Shown: one piece after another, positions 45,551 to 55,432 of the stretch
How the letters are laid out: each line of letters starts with the position of its first letter
Position numbering within the stretch: the stretch's first letter is position 1
Assembly (NCBI GenBank): GCA_963682055.1
Contig: OY821750.1
Location: 28,900,402 to 28,964,401, forward strand
Length of the DNA stretch: 64,000 nt
Source: Primula veris
Lineage: Eukaryota > Streptophyta > Magnoliopsida > Ericales > Primulaceae
Direction of reading: 5' to 3'
Notes under the pieces: model-generated
The model's database searches: none
The model's input: only the letters and a program-made list of their open reading frames with translations
What the model was told of the DNA's origin: nothing
Position numbers and translations under genes: made by a program

Positions 45551-46518
45551 CTATCCAAACATCATTCACAATTCCATCAATATACTAACCAAATACACAA
45601 ACAAGAACCACATCAATATAACGCACCCCCCCCCCCCCCCCCCCGCACTCACATTAACCAGATACATAAGAATCATCATACACATATAGACAACCTAAAC
45701 CATATACCAGTGACACATCTATGCCCACAACGGCAAAATTACCTACAACCCCTACCAACAGAGAAAGAACACTTACGGTTATCATTATGAACAAGCACGG
45801 AAGAACAGCAACAAGTCTTCCAACAAAACCATGAAACCCTAGATCAAGCGGCCGAACTCTTTTCCTTTTTGGCGGGAAGAATATGCTTTAGAGAGAGAGA
45901 GATATTTTCTTCAGCAAATTCTGTGATAAAAATAAAAAAGGATTACTTGGCACAGTAGAAAGGAGTGGAGTCACAAAAAGAATAAAATAATAACCATCCT
46001 TTCGTGTAACAGAGGTTTACCTTTTTTCCAACCATACAAAAGTCAACAACCGCTGCTATTTTTAACATATAAACGCTCCAGATTTCGCCACGTCAGCGCG
46101 TATCCCACTACCCAAGGCAGTTCACATCATTACACCTAAATAAACGGCCAGTGGACCCTACCACGAAAAGCTTCCCACATACGCTACCACTATTATCACA
46201 CCGAGAATGTCCCCGATTAAAGTTCCTCGACTCCCAACCAATTCTTACCCAAAGGGCACACCGAACAAGGTGGACGAAGACCGTTTCTAGCTTGACGGCA
46301 TGGAGCATCAAGTCTAACAACGCTCTCCGGGGGGATAACCGGGCATATTGTTCGGTGTATGCTGAGAGACATCAAATGATATCAACATAAAAGAGTGAAG
46401 CAAACAAGAAATAAAATAGGACAGAATCAAGTGCAAGACAAGTTTTATTCATCCACAAAGGGGGAAACACAAACAATACAACAGAAAAAGAAAAATGTTA
46501 CAAGAAAATACACCCATC
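45551..46518 (-). other. upstream region of the main antisense gene
   Basis: It holds a 19-base C run (45626-45644) in what would be an intron or leader, a GA repeat at about 45892-45903 and a possible leader with a minus-strand ATG near 45831. The candidate first exon from that ATG is short and unproved. Confidence 0.3.
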
Positions 46519-46881
46519 CTACTTTTTCGAACTATCCCCCATAGCAACATCCCTCTTCGCCAAAAGTTCCTCCAGACGCTCCTTCTCCCTAATCAAACGA
46601 GAAATCGCCATCTCAGCCTGTTTCAAGGCGTAAGACTGAGACTCACATTTTTGCTCGGCCTTGAAACGAGCAGTGCCCTCCTCGTCCCAATATTGTTTAA
46701 ACCTCCTCACTTCAGTCCGAGCACACATGAGATCATGTTTCAGCCATGACATCTAAATTTCTTTTAGTTGAAGAGGAGTCAAATCCTCCTCCCCAAAACC
46801 AGGGGGACGAGGTAGCAAAAAAGTAGGCTCCTCTTCCATAAGGGCTTTCTTTTTGGAGGCACACCTAGTGATGGGAGCCAT
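46519..46881 (-). pseudogene. small antisense coiled-coil gene 1 of element B, with an in-frame TAG
   Basis: ATG at 46881 (MAPITRCASKKKALMEEEP) opens a frame of 42 codons, then a TAG at 46753-46755, then 77 more codons in the same frame from MSWLKHDLMC to GDSSKK at 46519. The second part is a clear coiled coil (AEMAISRLIREKERLEELLA). A TATA-like CTCTATAAATGCTCCC lies at about 46962-46976 on the minus strand, 85-95 bases upstream. The single stop may be a mutation or a readthrough site. Confidence 0.5.
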
Positions 46882-46963
46882 CTCACGCAAAAGCAAGTTA
46901 GAAGAAGCAAATTATAAAACAAGAGAGAGGTAGAAATTGGTAATGAGATACAGGCAATAGGGA

Positions 46964-46976
46964 GCATTTATAGAGA
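46964..46976 (-). promoter_or_regulatory. TATA-like box of small antisense gene 1
   Basis: The minus strand reads TTCTCTATAAATGCTCC. Confidence 0.5.
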
Positions 46977-47115
46977 ATCAAAAGGCACAAAGTACGAAAC
47001 GTTACAATGGTTCACAAGACAGGCACGAGATACGAGAAGATACAACTGATTCATTAAATACAGAAAACAAAACACAAATTGAAAAAGGGGAAATACATAA
47101 GAAAACCAGCCCAAT

Positions 47116-47595
47116 CTAAGGATCAATGGGTGGAAAAATCGAACTGCCAGACCGAGAGAAGGCAGAACGAGTTGAACAACTCAACCGAGCTTGGTAGGAG
47201 TCATTCATGGCGACCAAATTGTCATTCTCCGAGGAGAGCTCGCTGTTCTCCGTGGTAAGAGCCCTGATGCGTTCCTCAAGCCGAGCATTCTTTACCATTA
47301 TGCTAGCAAGGCCTTGAGGAGAGTTATCAAAATCATCTTGAGCATGGTCCCAAATCTCCTCGGCATCATACCAGGAGTTGGCCATATGATTTCTCTGTGA
47401 CAACAAGTGATCGAGCTTACGACTTAGTGCCGAAATCTCGGTCCATTTCACCGTCTCTTCGGGATGAGAGCCGAACAAGCTCAAGGCCAAAACGCCATAC
47501 TCTTTCTCAAGCCTTGCCATCCGACTGCGGACCCGAGATACCTCAGAATCTAAGCCCTTCATCTGAGCATGATATCTCGCCACAGGTCCAGACAT
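47116..47595 (-). CDS. small antisense coiled-coil gene 2 of element B (159 aa)
   Basis: The frame is intact from MSGPVARYHAQMKG at 47595 to the stop at 47116. It has heptad-rich segments (VSRVRSRMARLEKEYGVLAL; LEERIRALTTENSELSSENDN) and a Ser/Pro tail. ACTATAAC and a clearer CTCTATAAGTACTTC (47695-47708) lie upstream on the minus strand. The MSGP start is shared with small gene 3. No known family. Confidence 0.5.
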   Translation of the reverse strand: MSGPVARYHAQMKGLDSEVSRVRSRMARLEKEYGVLALSLFGSHPEETVKWTEISALSRKLDHLLSQRNHMANSWYDAEEIWDHAQDDFDNSPQGLASIMVKNARLEERIRALTTENSELSSENDNLVAMNDSYQARLSCSTRSAFSRSGSSIFPPIDP

Positions 47596-47696
47596 TCTGG
47601 GAAATTGTTATAGTACGGAAGAAAATGAGGGGCTGAGGGAGAAATAAGCAATAGAAGAAAAATGAGAGATGATAAACTACTAAAGAAAAGAGAAGT

Positions 47697-47707
47697 ACTT
47701 ATAGAGC
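47697..47707 (-). promoter_or_regulatory. TATA-like box of small antisense gene 2
   Basis: The minus strand reads GCTCTATAAGTACTTC, about 100 bases before the ATG. Confidence 0.5.
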
Positions 47708-47960
47708 GAAGACAGCACGATCTTTCCTGACATGCTTGGGAGCATGCATATTCCTGACCTACTAGGGAGCATGCACCTATATTCGACAGTGATGGGGACA
47801 TCTACTGACATCTGATACTACAGTACAGAAGGAAATAAAGATGAGATATTCAAAGATCTAGCTTCCCGACAAACAACAAACCACAGGTGCAATATAAAAA
47901 GAAGTGCAAAAATAAAGGGGCAAAAATACTTTACATTAATAAAGATGGGATATATCAAAG

Positions 47961-48110
47961 TCTATTACATCCGAAAAGGAAATCTATTACATCCGAAAAG
48001 GAAATCTATTACATCCGAAAAGAAAATCTGTTACATCCGAAAAGAAAATCTGTTACATCCGAAAAGAAAATCTGTTGCATCCGAGATAAAGATCTATTAC
48101 ATCCGAGAAG
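47961..48110 (+). repeat. 22-bp tandem repeat (about seven units)
   Basis: Units read TCTATTACATCCGAAAAGGAAA with G/A and A/G variants, spaced 22 bases apart (47961, 47983, 48005 and so on). It lies between small antisense genes 2 and 3. The open frames across it on the plus strand follow from the repeat. Confidence 0.9.
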
Positions 48111-48169
48111 AGCTAGTACAGAAGATCAGGCAAAGGATCAACTATATCAACTGACCAAGTGAGCAGGAG

Positions 48170-48660
48170 ACGCCAAAAAGAAAAAGTAAGAAGAAAGAGA
48201 AAGGAAAAGCAAGAAGAGGAAAAGAAGAAGAGTGCAAGAAAAGAAGAAGTGATAAGAAAGAAGAGTCGAAAAGAAAAATGACAAAAACCCTAGATGTAAC
48301 ACAAAACCCTTAGGATCACATGGCTGATTGTTACATCATAGTGGTGCAAAAAAGAAGAAAAAGAAAAAGAGTGATGGGAGAGAAGATGAAGAAAAAGAAA
48401 GAGGAGGCACAGAAGAAAAACAGATAAGAAGAAAATAAAGAAATGAAGGAAACAGACAAATAAAAAGGAAGTCAATGAAACAAAAAATAAAGGGAAAAAG
48501 AAAAGAATGAAAAGTAGAGAGAACAGAGTATTAAAAAAAAAAAACACAAAAGAGGAAGAGGAAGAAATGAGGGAAACTGAGAAATAAAAAGAAGAAAAAG
48601 AAAGAGATGGGAAAATATGGGGAAAAGCAGAGAAAAAAAAAAAAAAAAAAGAAGGGGGAA
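48170..48660 (+). repeat. long purine-rich (GA) tract, about 490 bp
   Basis: The plus strand is almost wholly A and G (for example GAAGAGGAAAAGAAGAAGAG) with short interruptions. It lies in the 3' flank of small antisense gene 3 and holds no credible gene; the 139-codon minus frame over it is low complexity (Phe/Ser). Confidence 0.8.
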
Positions 48661-48662
48661 GG

Positions 48663-48956
48663 TTAGGGGGAAGTCGATCGGTATCGGTGAGAGGGCCCGG
48701 CAGAGACATCCCTGTCCCTCAGTGTCGGGTTCCCCCTTAGCATCTCATTCTCTTCGACTAGAGCCTGACGAGCACGTCGGCTATAAGCCAGTTCGGATCT
48801 TAGCCAAGTTAATTCCCGAACCATCTCGGTATGGTGATAACGCATCACCTTCAGTTCCTCCTCGGCATCCCTCAACAGCCTTTGTACATGGCTATAAGAG
48901 GCTTCAAAAGCCTCGACTTGCAAAGCTAATGTTGATGGGGTGAAAGGACCAGACAT
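48663..48956 (-). CDS. small antisense coiled-coil gene 3 of element B (97 aa)
   Basis: The start MSGPFTPSTLALQVEAFEAS at 48956 is preferred over an upstream in-frame ATG at 49028, because MSGP also starts small gene 2. The protein is mainly one coiled coil (LLRDAEEELKVMRYHHTEMV) with a basic Ser-rich tail. A TCTATAAATACCTGC box lies at 49041-49052 on the minus strand. Confidence 0.5.
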   Translation of the reverse strand: MSGPFTPSTLALQVEAFEASYSHVQRLLRDAEEELKVMRYHHTEMVRELTWLRSELAYSRRARQALVEENEMLRGNPTLRDRDVSAGPSHRYRSTSP

Positions 48957-49040
48957 CTTAGGGAAATTATAAGATGAGGGTCTATATATGGGGGAAAATA
49001 GTATGATGAGAATTGTGGACGTAACCATGCTGTAAGCAGG

Positions 49041-49052
49041 TATTTATAGATC
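49041..49052 (-). promoter_or_regulatory. TATA-like box of small antisense gene 3
   Basis: The minus strand reads CTATAAATACCTGC, close to the CTATAAATACC boxes of element A. Confidence 0.55.
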
Positions 49053-49594
49053 AATTAGATGAGGGCTGGTATTGAGAGTCGCAACCGTTCGCCAATGGGT
49101 ACTAAGAAGCGATGGCAATTAAAAGATGTGTCTGTTCAAGAAAGAACGTTTGGATTCCCCAAAGGTTCTAAAAAAAAGCGTGAGTAATTAAAAGCCACTT
49201 GTTCACAAAACGCTTGGATTCTTACCAATATTTAAAGAGGGCAAGTGATAATGGCACTGAAACACGCGTCATTTCTGGGGAAAGGCATTAGGTTCAAATA
49301 AATATCTAAGATCTTTTGCACAGAGATCAAGAAAACTCTGGTGAATAAGATCTTTATGCACAAAGCTCAAGAAATCCTATTGGTCCCCAGATATAAAGAG
49401 TAAGAAGGTTCAATGGATAAGATCAAACGCAAGGCCCAAGAAAAGCATTAATGAGGCCACAAGCGTGCGCAGTCAAAATAAATTGCATTGGGAAAGTAAT
49501 TCAGATATAAACAAGAGAAAGAAGTCTTTATTGATTAATTGATACTTCGTTACAGAAGAAGCAATAAAAGGAAATACAATAAAAAACGATAAAA

Positions 49595-49933
49595 TCATTT
49601 CGTGGAAGGGCCCGCTTCGTCATTTGGCTTCCTTTTCGACCGAGCATACACTTCCTTAAGGGCCAGTTTGTAAGCCCTCTTGGAAGCAAGTTGCCTATCT
49701 CTGGAGGCCTCGAGCTCTTTGATCCGAGCACGAGCGCGAATACTGTCGAACAAAAACCTCTGGTGCTCCTTCTCCAGGGCATCCAATCGCTCGTCTAGTT
49801 CGGCGGCCCGACGAGCTTCCACCGATAGCCGGGCAACCCTCTTCTCGAGATAACGCACCTTCTGAACTTCCTCTTCCAGACGAGCAACATATTCAGGAAG
49901 GTTGTCACCATAGTTTTCAAGAGGAGAAGCCAT
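49595..49933 (-). CDS. small antisense coiled-coil gene 4 of element B (112 aa)
   Basis: The start MASPLENYGDNLPEYVARLE at 49933 is chosen by comparison with small gene 5, which also begins MAS and shares the C-terminal block. The centre is coiled coil (LEKRVARLSVEARRAAELDE). The end reads KRAYKLALKEVYARSKRKPN, matching KRAYKLAFKELHARSKP of gene 5. TTATAAAAGGGG lies at 49981-49993 on the minus strand, about 50 bases upstream. Confidence 0.55.
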   Translation of the reverse strand: MASPLENYGDNLPEYVARLEEEVQKVRYLEKRVARLSVEARRAAELDERLDALEKEHQRFLFDSIRARARIKELEASRDRQLASKRAYKLALKEVYARSKRKPNDEAGPSTK

Positions 49934-49980
49934 TTGTTCGTTAATAAAGAATGAATTGCATAAAGAATACAGGGACAGTC

Positions 49981-49993
49981 CCCTTTTATAAGA
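49981..49993 (-). promoter_or_regulatory. TATA-like box of small antisense gene 4
   Basis: The minus strand reads TCTTATAAAAGGGGAC, a strong plant TATA match. Confidence 0.6.
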
Positions 49994-50235
49994 AGAAACA
50001 AGGAGTAGATCAAAGGTCATCTCAAAGAAATACAACCTCTTGAGCTTCCCAAGAGCATTTACGGCGAATTAACTACAGTTCCAAACCCAATTAAAGTCAT
50101 CCAAAAAGATATCAAGAAGATGAACAGACAAGAACAAGGATAGGGAAATATTTTGTTAATTTCAAAAATTCGATTACAACTGAGGAGAAGACTCCCCATT
50201 CAAAAGAAATTACAACAGAAATCGCAAAAGACTAA

Positions 50236-50556
50236 TTATTTCGAGGAAGAGCCTTCTTCATCGTCATCCGAACTCGGTTTAGACCGAGCATGCAACTCCT
50301 TGAAGGCAAGCTTATAGGCCCTTTTTGCTGCCTTCTGCTTAGCCAGATTAGCCTCGAGCTTCTTTATATGCTCGTAAGCCCAATCCCGATCGGCCATCGT
50401 CACATGATGATCAGAATCCATGTCAGACAACCTTTTCTTGTAGTCTGAAACCTTGGCCACAAGTTTCTTATTCGCGGTACGATATTTCTTGATCTCTATT
50501 TCTAAATAAGAAACATAATTAAAGGAGCTCTCACCAGTAGAACCAGAGGAAGCCAT
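50236..50556 (-). CDS. small antisense coiled-coil gene 5 of element B (106 aa)
   Basis: The intact frame runs from MASSGSTGESSFNYVSYLE at 50556 to the stop at 50236. It has a coiled-coil centre (IKKYRTANKKLVAKVSDYKK), the block shared with gene 4, and an acidic/Ser tail. TATAAAGGGG lies at 50609-50618 on the minus strand, about 55 bases upstream. It is the antisense gene nearest the 3' LTR. Confidence 0.55.
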   Translation of the reverse strand: MASSGSTGESSFNYVSYLEIEIKKYRTANKKLVAKVSDYKKRLSDMDSDHHVTMADRDWAYEHIKKLEANLAKQKAAKRAYKLAFKELHARSKPSSDDDEEGSSSK

Positions 50557-50608
50557 TATGTCACGAGCAAATTAGTAGTAAAATGCCTAATTATGGAGGG
50601 AGCACACC

Positions 50609-50618
50609 CCTTTATAGG
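50609..50618 (-). promoter_or_regulatory. TATA-like box of small antisense gene 5
   Basis: The minus strand reads CTCCTATAAAGGGGTG, very like the box of gene 4. Confidence 0.6.
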
Positions 50619-50799
50619 AGTTTTCCTCGAAGAAAGATATTAGGATAGGAAACATTAAATGTGCCCCCCAGGGAACCGTCATGAGTCTATTGCGTTTCTC
50701 GATGAAGCATTGGGAAAGACAAGACCGAAGTAACGTTCTCGACAAACCGAACATGACTCCCCCGACATGGAAACCACGCCGAGGAAGTCAGGGAGCACT

Positions 50800-51369
50800 T
50801 GATAGAACATAAAAATTAGACCCGAATATTCTATTCGGGTAATAATCAACCCACTTTATAAATGGGTATCCAACGCTTAAATGGGTCGTCTCAAACTTTT
50901 TATAGGAAATAAGGTGTTACTATCAAAAGCCCAAGCCCAATCAAATGGGGACCCAGGTCTGAAAAACCCCTGGGATGAAGACATTTGTCAACATCCTAGA
51001 AGGCATAGTTGCCTGTAAATAGCCAACTACCCCTCCTAGAAATGGACCAGAAAAACTATCCAAAAAATATAGAGAGAAATTGAGAAAAGAGAGAAACTAA
51101 TCAACGCACACCACTTCAAGAAATAAACCGAGAAAAGACAAAGCCGAGCACCGAATAAAAGGGGAGAAAGATCAAGACGAGAGATTAAATAGTCATATCG
51201 AGCACAATTGTAAAACCGAAATACTAATTCGAGCAAGTGTAATAGTCCGAATAAGGATAATAATCCGAGCAATAATAAAGATCAGGAAGTGTCCATTATT
51301 CACAGTTGATTTACTATTATATCATTGTTGAAAAGCCTAACGCGACCGACCAAAGTTATGGATTTATCA
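50800..51369 (+). repeat. 3' LTR of element B (570 bp)
   Basis: It starts TGATAGAACATAAAAATT after a purine-rich GAGGAAGTCAGGGAGC tract and ends GGATTTATCA, followed by the GAATC target duplication. A palindromic CCCGAATATTCTATTCGGG lies near its start and a TGTAAATAG box near 51016. Confidence 0.85.
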
Positions 51370-51398
51370 GAATCTTCATGATATTGTATAAACTAAGA

Positions 51399-52276
51399 CA
51401 GGGACAAAATCCTAAAATTCCAACCCGATCCATGTTTCGATCCGCATCCGATCCGAAATTTTCAACCCGAAAATAGTCATAGACCGACAAAGTTCGGGAT
51501 CGAGATCGGGTGACAATTTTGATTTCGTCGGATGTCCCAACCCGACCCGATTTTTTAATTAATTTATATTTTATATAAAAATATAAATTAATTTATATCA
51601 AATGTAAGTGATGAGAATCAATCTTTGTACATCTAGCCTACAATGTAAACACTCTACCATATGAGCTACAATGTTTTTTGTTTTATATATTAGTTATACT
51701 TATGTAAGTATAATATATATTTGTATTTTTTAATATATAAAACTATTAAAATAAAAAAATATACTTAAATTAAAAAATTATATTGTTATTTTCAAGAAAT
51801 ATAAATGATTATAATTTTCCGATTATAGAAATTATAATGATAGTGTATCTCATTTAGTATGATAATTGTTGCTTGTGTGAATAAAATTAAATATTAAAAG
51901 AATTTGATAAAAAAACGTATCAATTTTTTTATCTACTCCATTATTTGTAGTTTCACACTATTTTTTATACTACATGTTAATTTCTTTTTTTATTTATTAG
52001 AAATGTTATTTTTAAACTAGGATTATGTTTCGCATTAATAACATGTTTAGACTTCTCAAATAAAAAATTGTTAATAAAAAATAACGTCGTCGTAAAATAA
52101 AAAAAATATGTCGGGAGATTCGGGATAAACCTATCCTGACCATACACGATCTCGAAAATTCGAGTCCCGACTTTTGTCGGGTAGGGATCGGGATTTTTTT
52201 TTCACTTTCAAAAGTAATCGGATCGGAATATAGATCGAGTGTTTACGGATCGGGTTCCGATCCTAACCCACCCCTG
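51399..52276 (+). mobile_element. non-autonomous hAT-like element 1 (about 878 bp)
   Basis: The left end CAGGGACAAAATCC...AACCCGATCC matches the inverted right end, which reads inward CAGGGGTGGGTTAGGATCGG and AACCCGATCC. The sub-terminal regions are rich in CCCGA/TCGGG. CAGGGGTGG-type ends are common in plant hAT elements. I could not confirm an exact 8-bp target duplication. The interior is AT-rich without a transposase. Confidence 0.6.
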
Positions 52277-52340
52277 ACATAAACAATAGTACTCTACAAA
52301 AACATGTTTAGTAGTTTTGTTCAAATTAATTGTGTACACG

Positions 52341-53390
52341 TAGGGTGTCAATTTTACCCGACCCGATCTAACGGTTTTTAAGTATTCGGGTAACGGTTTT
52401 AACGGTTCTTTCATTATCTACGGGTCGGGTCAGGTCTATATAACTTTTTGTACTTATTTTACCCGACTCATACCCGTATTTGTAATGCACATAACGGTTC
52501 TCGGTGTGGGTATTTACCCAAAATTCGTAAAAATTATTCTAATTTTCTATATATTTTTTTCTAAATGGTATTTTTCATACCGATAATGAATATATTTTTT
52601 CAAGTTATTTCTCAACCTACTTGTTAAAAATAAACAAAGTAATGAGATACTATAAAAAAAAATTCTTCATATTGGTCGATAATGTATTTGATTGATACTG
52701 AATCACGTAAACGTTACATAGTCGCTTAAACATTACAATCTAATGGTTCCATTTTTCATTTTCTTAACTACCCATTTTATTGTTAATGATTTCCCTAAAT
52801 TATTAAGAAATATAGACTGAATTAAAAACAAGTCGTAAAACTTGGAATCGTAACAAAGTTTGACAGCTATTTTATTATTAAATGTTTGGAAAAACCCATA
52901 TTTTTATATTAGTAATGATAAAAATATAAAAAAAAAAAAAATATTCCCACAAGACATAAAAGAAAAAAGTAAAAAAGCATCAGCTAATGAAAAATAAAAT
53001 AAGTATAAAAACATTATAAAAACTAATTTTTCAATATTAAATTTTCAACCGTATCTTCGCACATATTCAAAAATATTTCATCTTCCTTCACTCTCGTCGT
53101 TGTATGAGTTCTTCTTCTGTTCTTTAGCGTGTAGTTATCCAATTTTCGTTGCATATATATAATATGTATATATATTTTTTAAATATGGGTATATATTGCG
53201 GCTCTACAATTCGGGTATGCCGGTCGGTTCCGCGGGTCGGGTTCACGATATAGAGTTGAGAAACATACCCGCCCCAATAATCAGCGGGGTCGGGTTGGAT
53301 AGATCCAAAAATGGTTACATGACGGATCGGTTTTTACGGTTTGGATATTTATGGAGCGGTTTTCGGATGTGGGGTGTTTTGACACCACTA
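52341..53390 (+). mobile_element. non-autonomous hAT-like element 2 (about 1,050 bp)
   Basis: The left end TAGGGTGTCAATTTTACCCG pairs with the right end, which reads inward TAGTGGTGTCAAAACACCCC. Both sub-terminal regions carry many ACCCGACCC/GGGTCGGG motifs (about 52350-52500 and 53205-53300). TAGGGGTGTCAA ends are characteristic of a plant hAT-type MITE group. No transposase frame is seen; the 88-codon frame at 53196 is not convincing. Confidence 0.6.
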
Positions 53391-53632
53391 ATTACACACA
53401 ATCAAATAAGTAGATTATCCAGATTAATTCATTGGGGAACATTACATAGTTTACACCCGTAACTTTTATAAGAACCTCTATAAGGAAGAAAAAAATGAAA
53501 ATGTAATCACTTTTCTAAAAGGTTTTAGTCTAGAAATGGAACCCTCTCTCTAAATTGTTGTAAGTTTTTTTATTGTTTTAATTTTATTTGATTTTTGCTG
53601 TAATAATAAGTTCGTTTCGGATTAGCCTGAGT
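53391..53632. other. start of the first defensin-like duplication unit
   Basis: From about 53525 (TAGTCTAGAAATGGAACC) the sequence resembles 58140-58260, the left part of the second unit. No gene is seen. Confidence 0.4.
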
Positions 53633-54204
53633 TAGGGACGGATTTTGGGCTATCCCCAAGAGACACGGGGGATAGAGCCTCCAAAAAACGTATTATTTCA
53701 AAGCCACCGTTTGGCAAAATATTAAATATATATATACAATTCATTTTTTTTTTTCTAATCAATAGTTCTTTGTGGGCGATTGGTTGGTTTCGTTACTAAA
53801 TAGTTTAGCCAGCCCGTGTTCAAGTTTTTGCGGAGACAGGATTTTGTTTTTTATTTCATTATATAATTTATTACACTAATGAACCATTTAATTTTATGTA
53901 AAATTTTATATAGTCTTCTATATTTAAAAAAAATAGAAAATGAGCTGATTTGTTAAATTGACAACATATTTGGTCCATAATTTCTATTAGCTCCAATGCG
54001 AATTTTGTAAAAAATTTGCTTTGTATCATTGATTTTTTTTTGTTAAATGTGCTCAACTTATTGTATTTAATATTTTTTAGCATAATATTTTACCATTTAT
54101 TAATCGTATCTTATAAATTTTGTTTAAATACTTCTTTTTACGAAGAAAATAAAGGCACGTTTTTAAGACGCTCTAAGACCTCCAAAAGTCTAAAAACGGC
54201 TCTG
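53633..54204 (+). mobile_element. hAT-type MITE, copy 1 (572 bp)
   Basis: The ends TAGGGACGGATTTTGGG and (inward from the right) CAGAGCCGTTTTTAGAC are inverted. The site is bracketed by GCCTGAGT (53625-53632) and GTCTCAGT (54205-54212), an 8-bp duplication with two changes. The second and third duplication units read straight through this site, so it is an insertion. It belongs with the MITEs at 56092-56765 and 61660-61991. Confidence 0.7.
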
Positions 54205-54543
54205 GTCTCAGTAGTTAGCTCACATTGTTAATATATTGAACCCAAATTAACAAGTGTTTCAAAAGTAATATCTTTTTATAACTTCATAAATTATTTCATA
54301 AAAAAATAACTAGACTTGGTACTTGGTAGAATATAACATTTTAATTAGTAACTTATAATTTAGGAATGCAACTAATTAATGGTAAATTGATATAAAAGAA
54401 ATTAAAGAAATAGCTCAAGTAGTAAAGCCCAAAACCACAAATATTATATTGAAGCCAAACGTATCTCTAAAACCGGAGCCCTTATTGTATCTTTCACATA
54501 TTCAGTGGTTAAACAAATAACCATACTAATTTACCAACTAAGT

Positions 54544-55359
54544 TTAGCAATAGAAATCGCATTGGCATATGTCGCCAAACTCGAACTTGGTGACAAGTCC
54601 TCTGCCATTCGTATAACCCGCGCATAAATTCTCACAGTCCTCGTCAACATTCGGGCCGTCTTTTATTAGTGCTCCAGTTTGAACCCTACACTTTTCGGAG
54701 ATAGTTCCACCACATTTGTAAGAGCAAAAACACAATGGAGGACTGGTGCCCATATTTGTAGTAATTCCCTGAGCTTCCTCTGCTGGATTAGAATGCAAAC
54801 CTTTACACTCGGCATCGCAATTATAACCAGGATCTGCAATTCCGATTAACGACATGCAACCTCGTAGCGGGCCTTTTTGTTGAAACCTTCCCATTACTGC
54901 ATTAAATCATGTGTCAGTTCGAGATTTTATCAGAATAGAAATATTAATAAATTCTGAGTATCCATGTTACATTTTATAGAATGAGTAATTATCAGTCATG
55001 GTAAATTTATTTTGCTATAGTTTCTGTTAATTTAAATTTACCATGTGCATGTTAGACTTTCTGGTTGAAAAGTTGGCATTAACCTTTAGAAATTGAAAAG
55101 GACTAATGCACTTTGTTACAACTGCAAAATTAGAATGGCATAAAATAAGCCTAAACATTTAGGTCCAAGTGTGCGAACCTACTTTTGTATGCCTTAAGAG
55201 TTACATACTTCAATTGTGTTTAAAAAACGTATACTATATTCAATTTGATCATATGTTAGAAAACATGAGAACAAATTAAAAGGAAAAAAAAAAAAAACAT
55301 ATACCTGAACTAGCAAGAAGAATTATAACAAGAACGGACAATACCAAAGACTTGGACAT
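54544..55359 (-). CDS. secreted two-domain defensin-like (CSαβ) protein, copy 1
   Basis: Minus-strand exons 55359-55305 and 54896-54544 join (GT-AG) to 135 aa. Exon 1 is a hydrophobic signal peptide (MSKSLVLSVLV…LLASS), split from the mature part by an intron as is usual for plant defensin-like genes. The mature part has two units, each with C-x3-C and then C-x-C-x3-C (CDAECKG…LCFCSYKC; CENLCAG…CQCDFYC). This is the cysteine-stabilised alpha-beta pattern repeated in tandem, twelve cysteines in all. Such proteins are secreted and act in defence or reproductive signalling; which applies here cannot be told from sequence. A minus-strand TATAAATTA box lies at 55421-55432. It is a tandem duplicate of 58625-59386. 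Confidence 0.82.
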
Positions 55360-55420
55360 CTTTATTTTTATTTTAATTTAGTGAATGTAGTACTCTATAC
55401 TCTGAAGATAGGTCAGGGGT

Positions 55421-55432
55421 TAATTTATAGTC
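55421..55432 (-). promoter_or_regulatory. TATA box of defensin-like gene copy 1
   Basis: The minus strand reads GACTATAAATTAACCCC, about 65 bases before the ATG. Copy 2 has a changed base at this box. Confidence 0.65.

Larger units (their letters stand above)
39436..51369 (+). mobile_element. element B: internally deleted Tat-type gypsy retrotransposon (11,934 bp)
   Basis: The left end starts TGATAGAAC and the right end closes ATTTATCA, giving TGATA/TATCA inverted ends. GAATC flanks both sides (39431-39435 and 51370-51374). The first 94 bases of the left LTR are identical to the start of the 3' LTR (50800-50893). Then the sequence jumps straight into integrase at 39530, so the rest of the 5' LTR, the primer site, gag, protease, RT and RNase H are missing. 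Integrase, a tandem array, a 10-kb antisense region and the 3' LTR remain. It cannot transpose alone. Confidence 0.88.

Noticed and set aside
48290..48709. 139-codon minus-strand Phe/Ser-rich frame
   Set aside because: It is the complement of the purine tract and is low complexity.
39436..50893. 94-bp direct repeat as a target duplication from staggered break repair
   Set aside because: The repeat starts with TGATA after a purine tract, the true 5-bp duplication GAATC lies outside it, and the second copy continues as an LTR.
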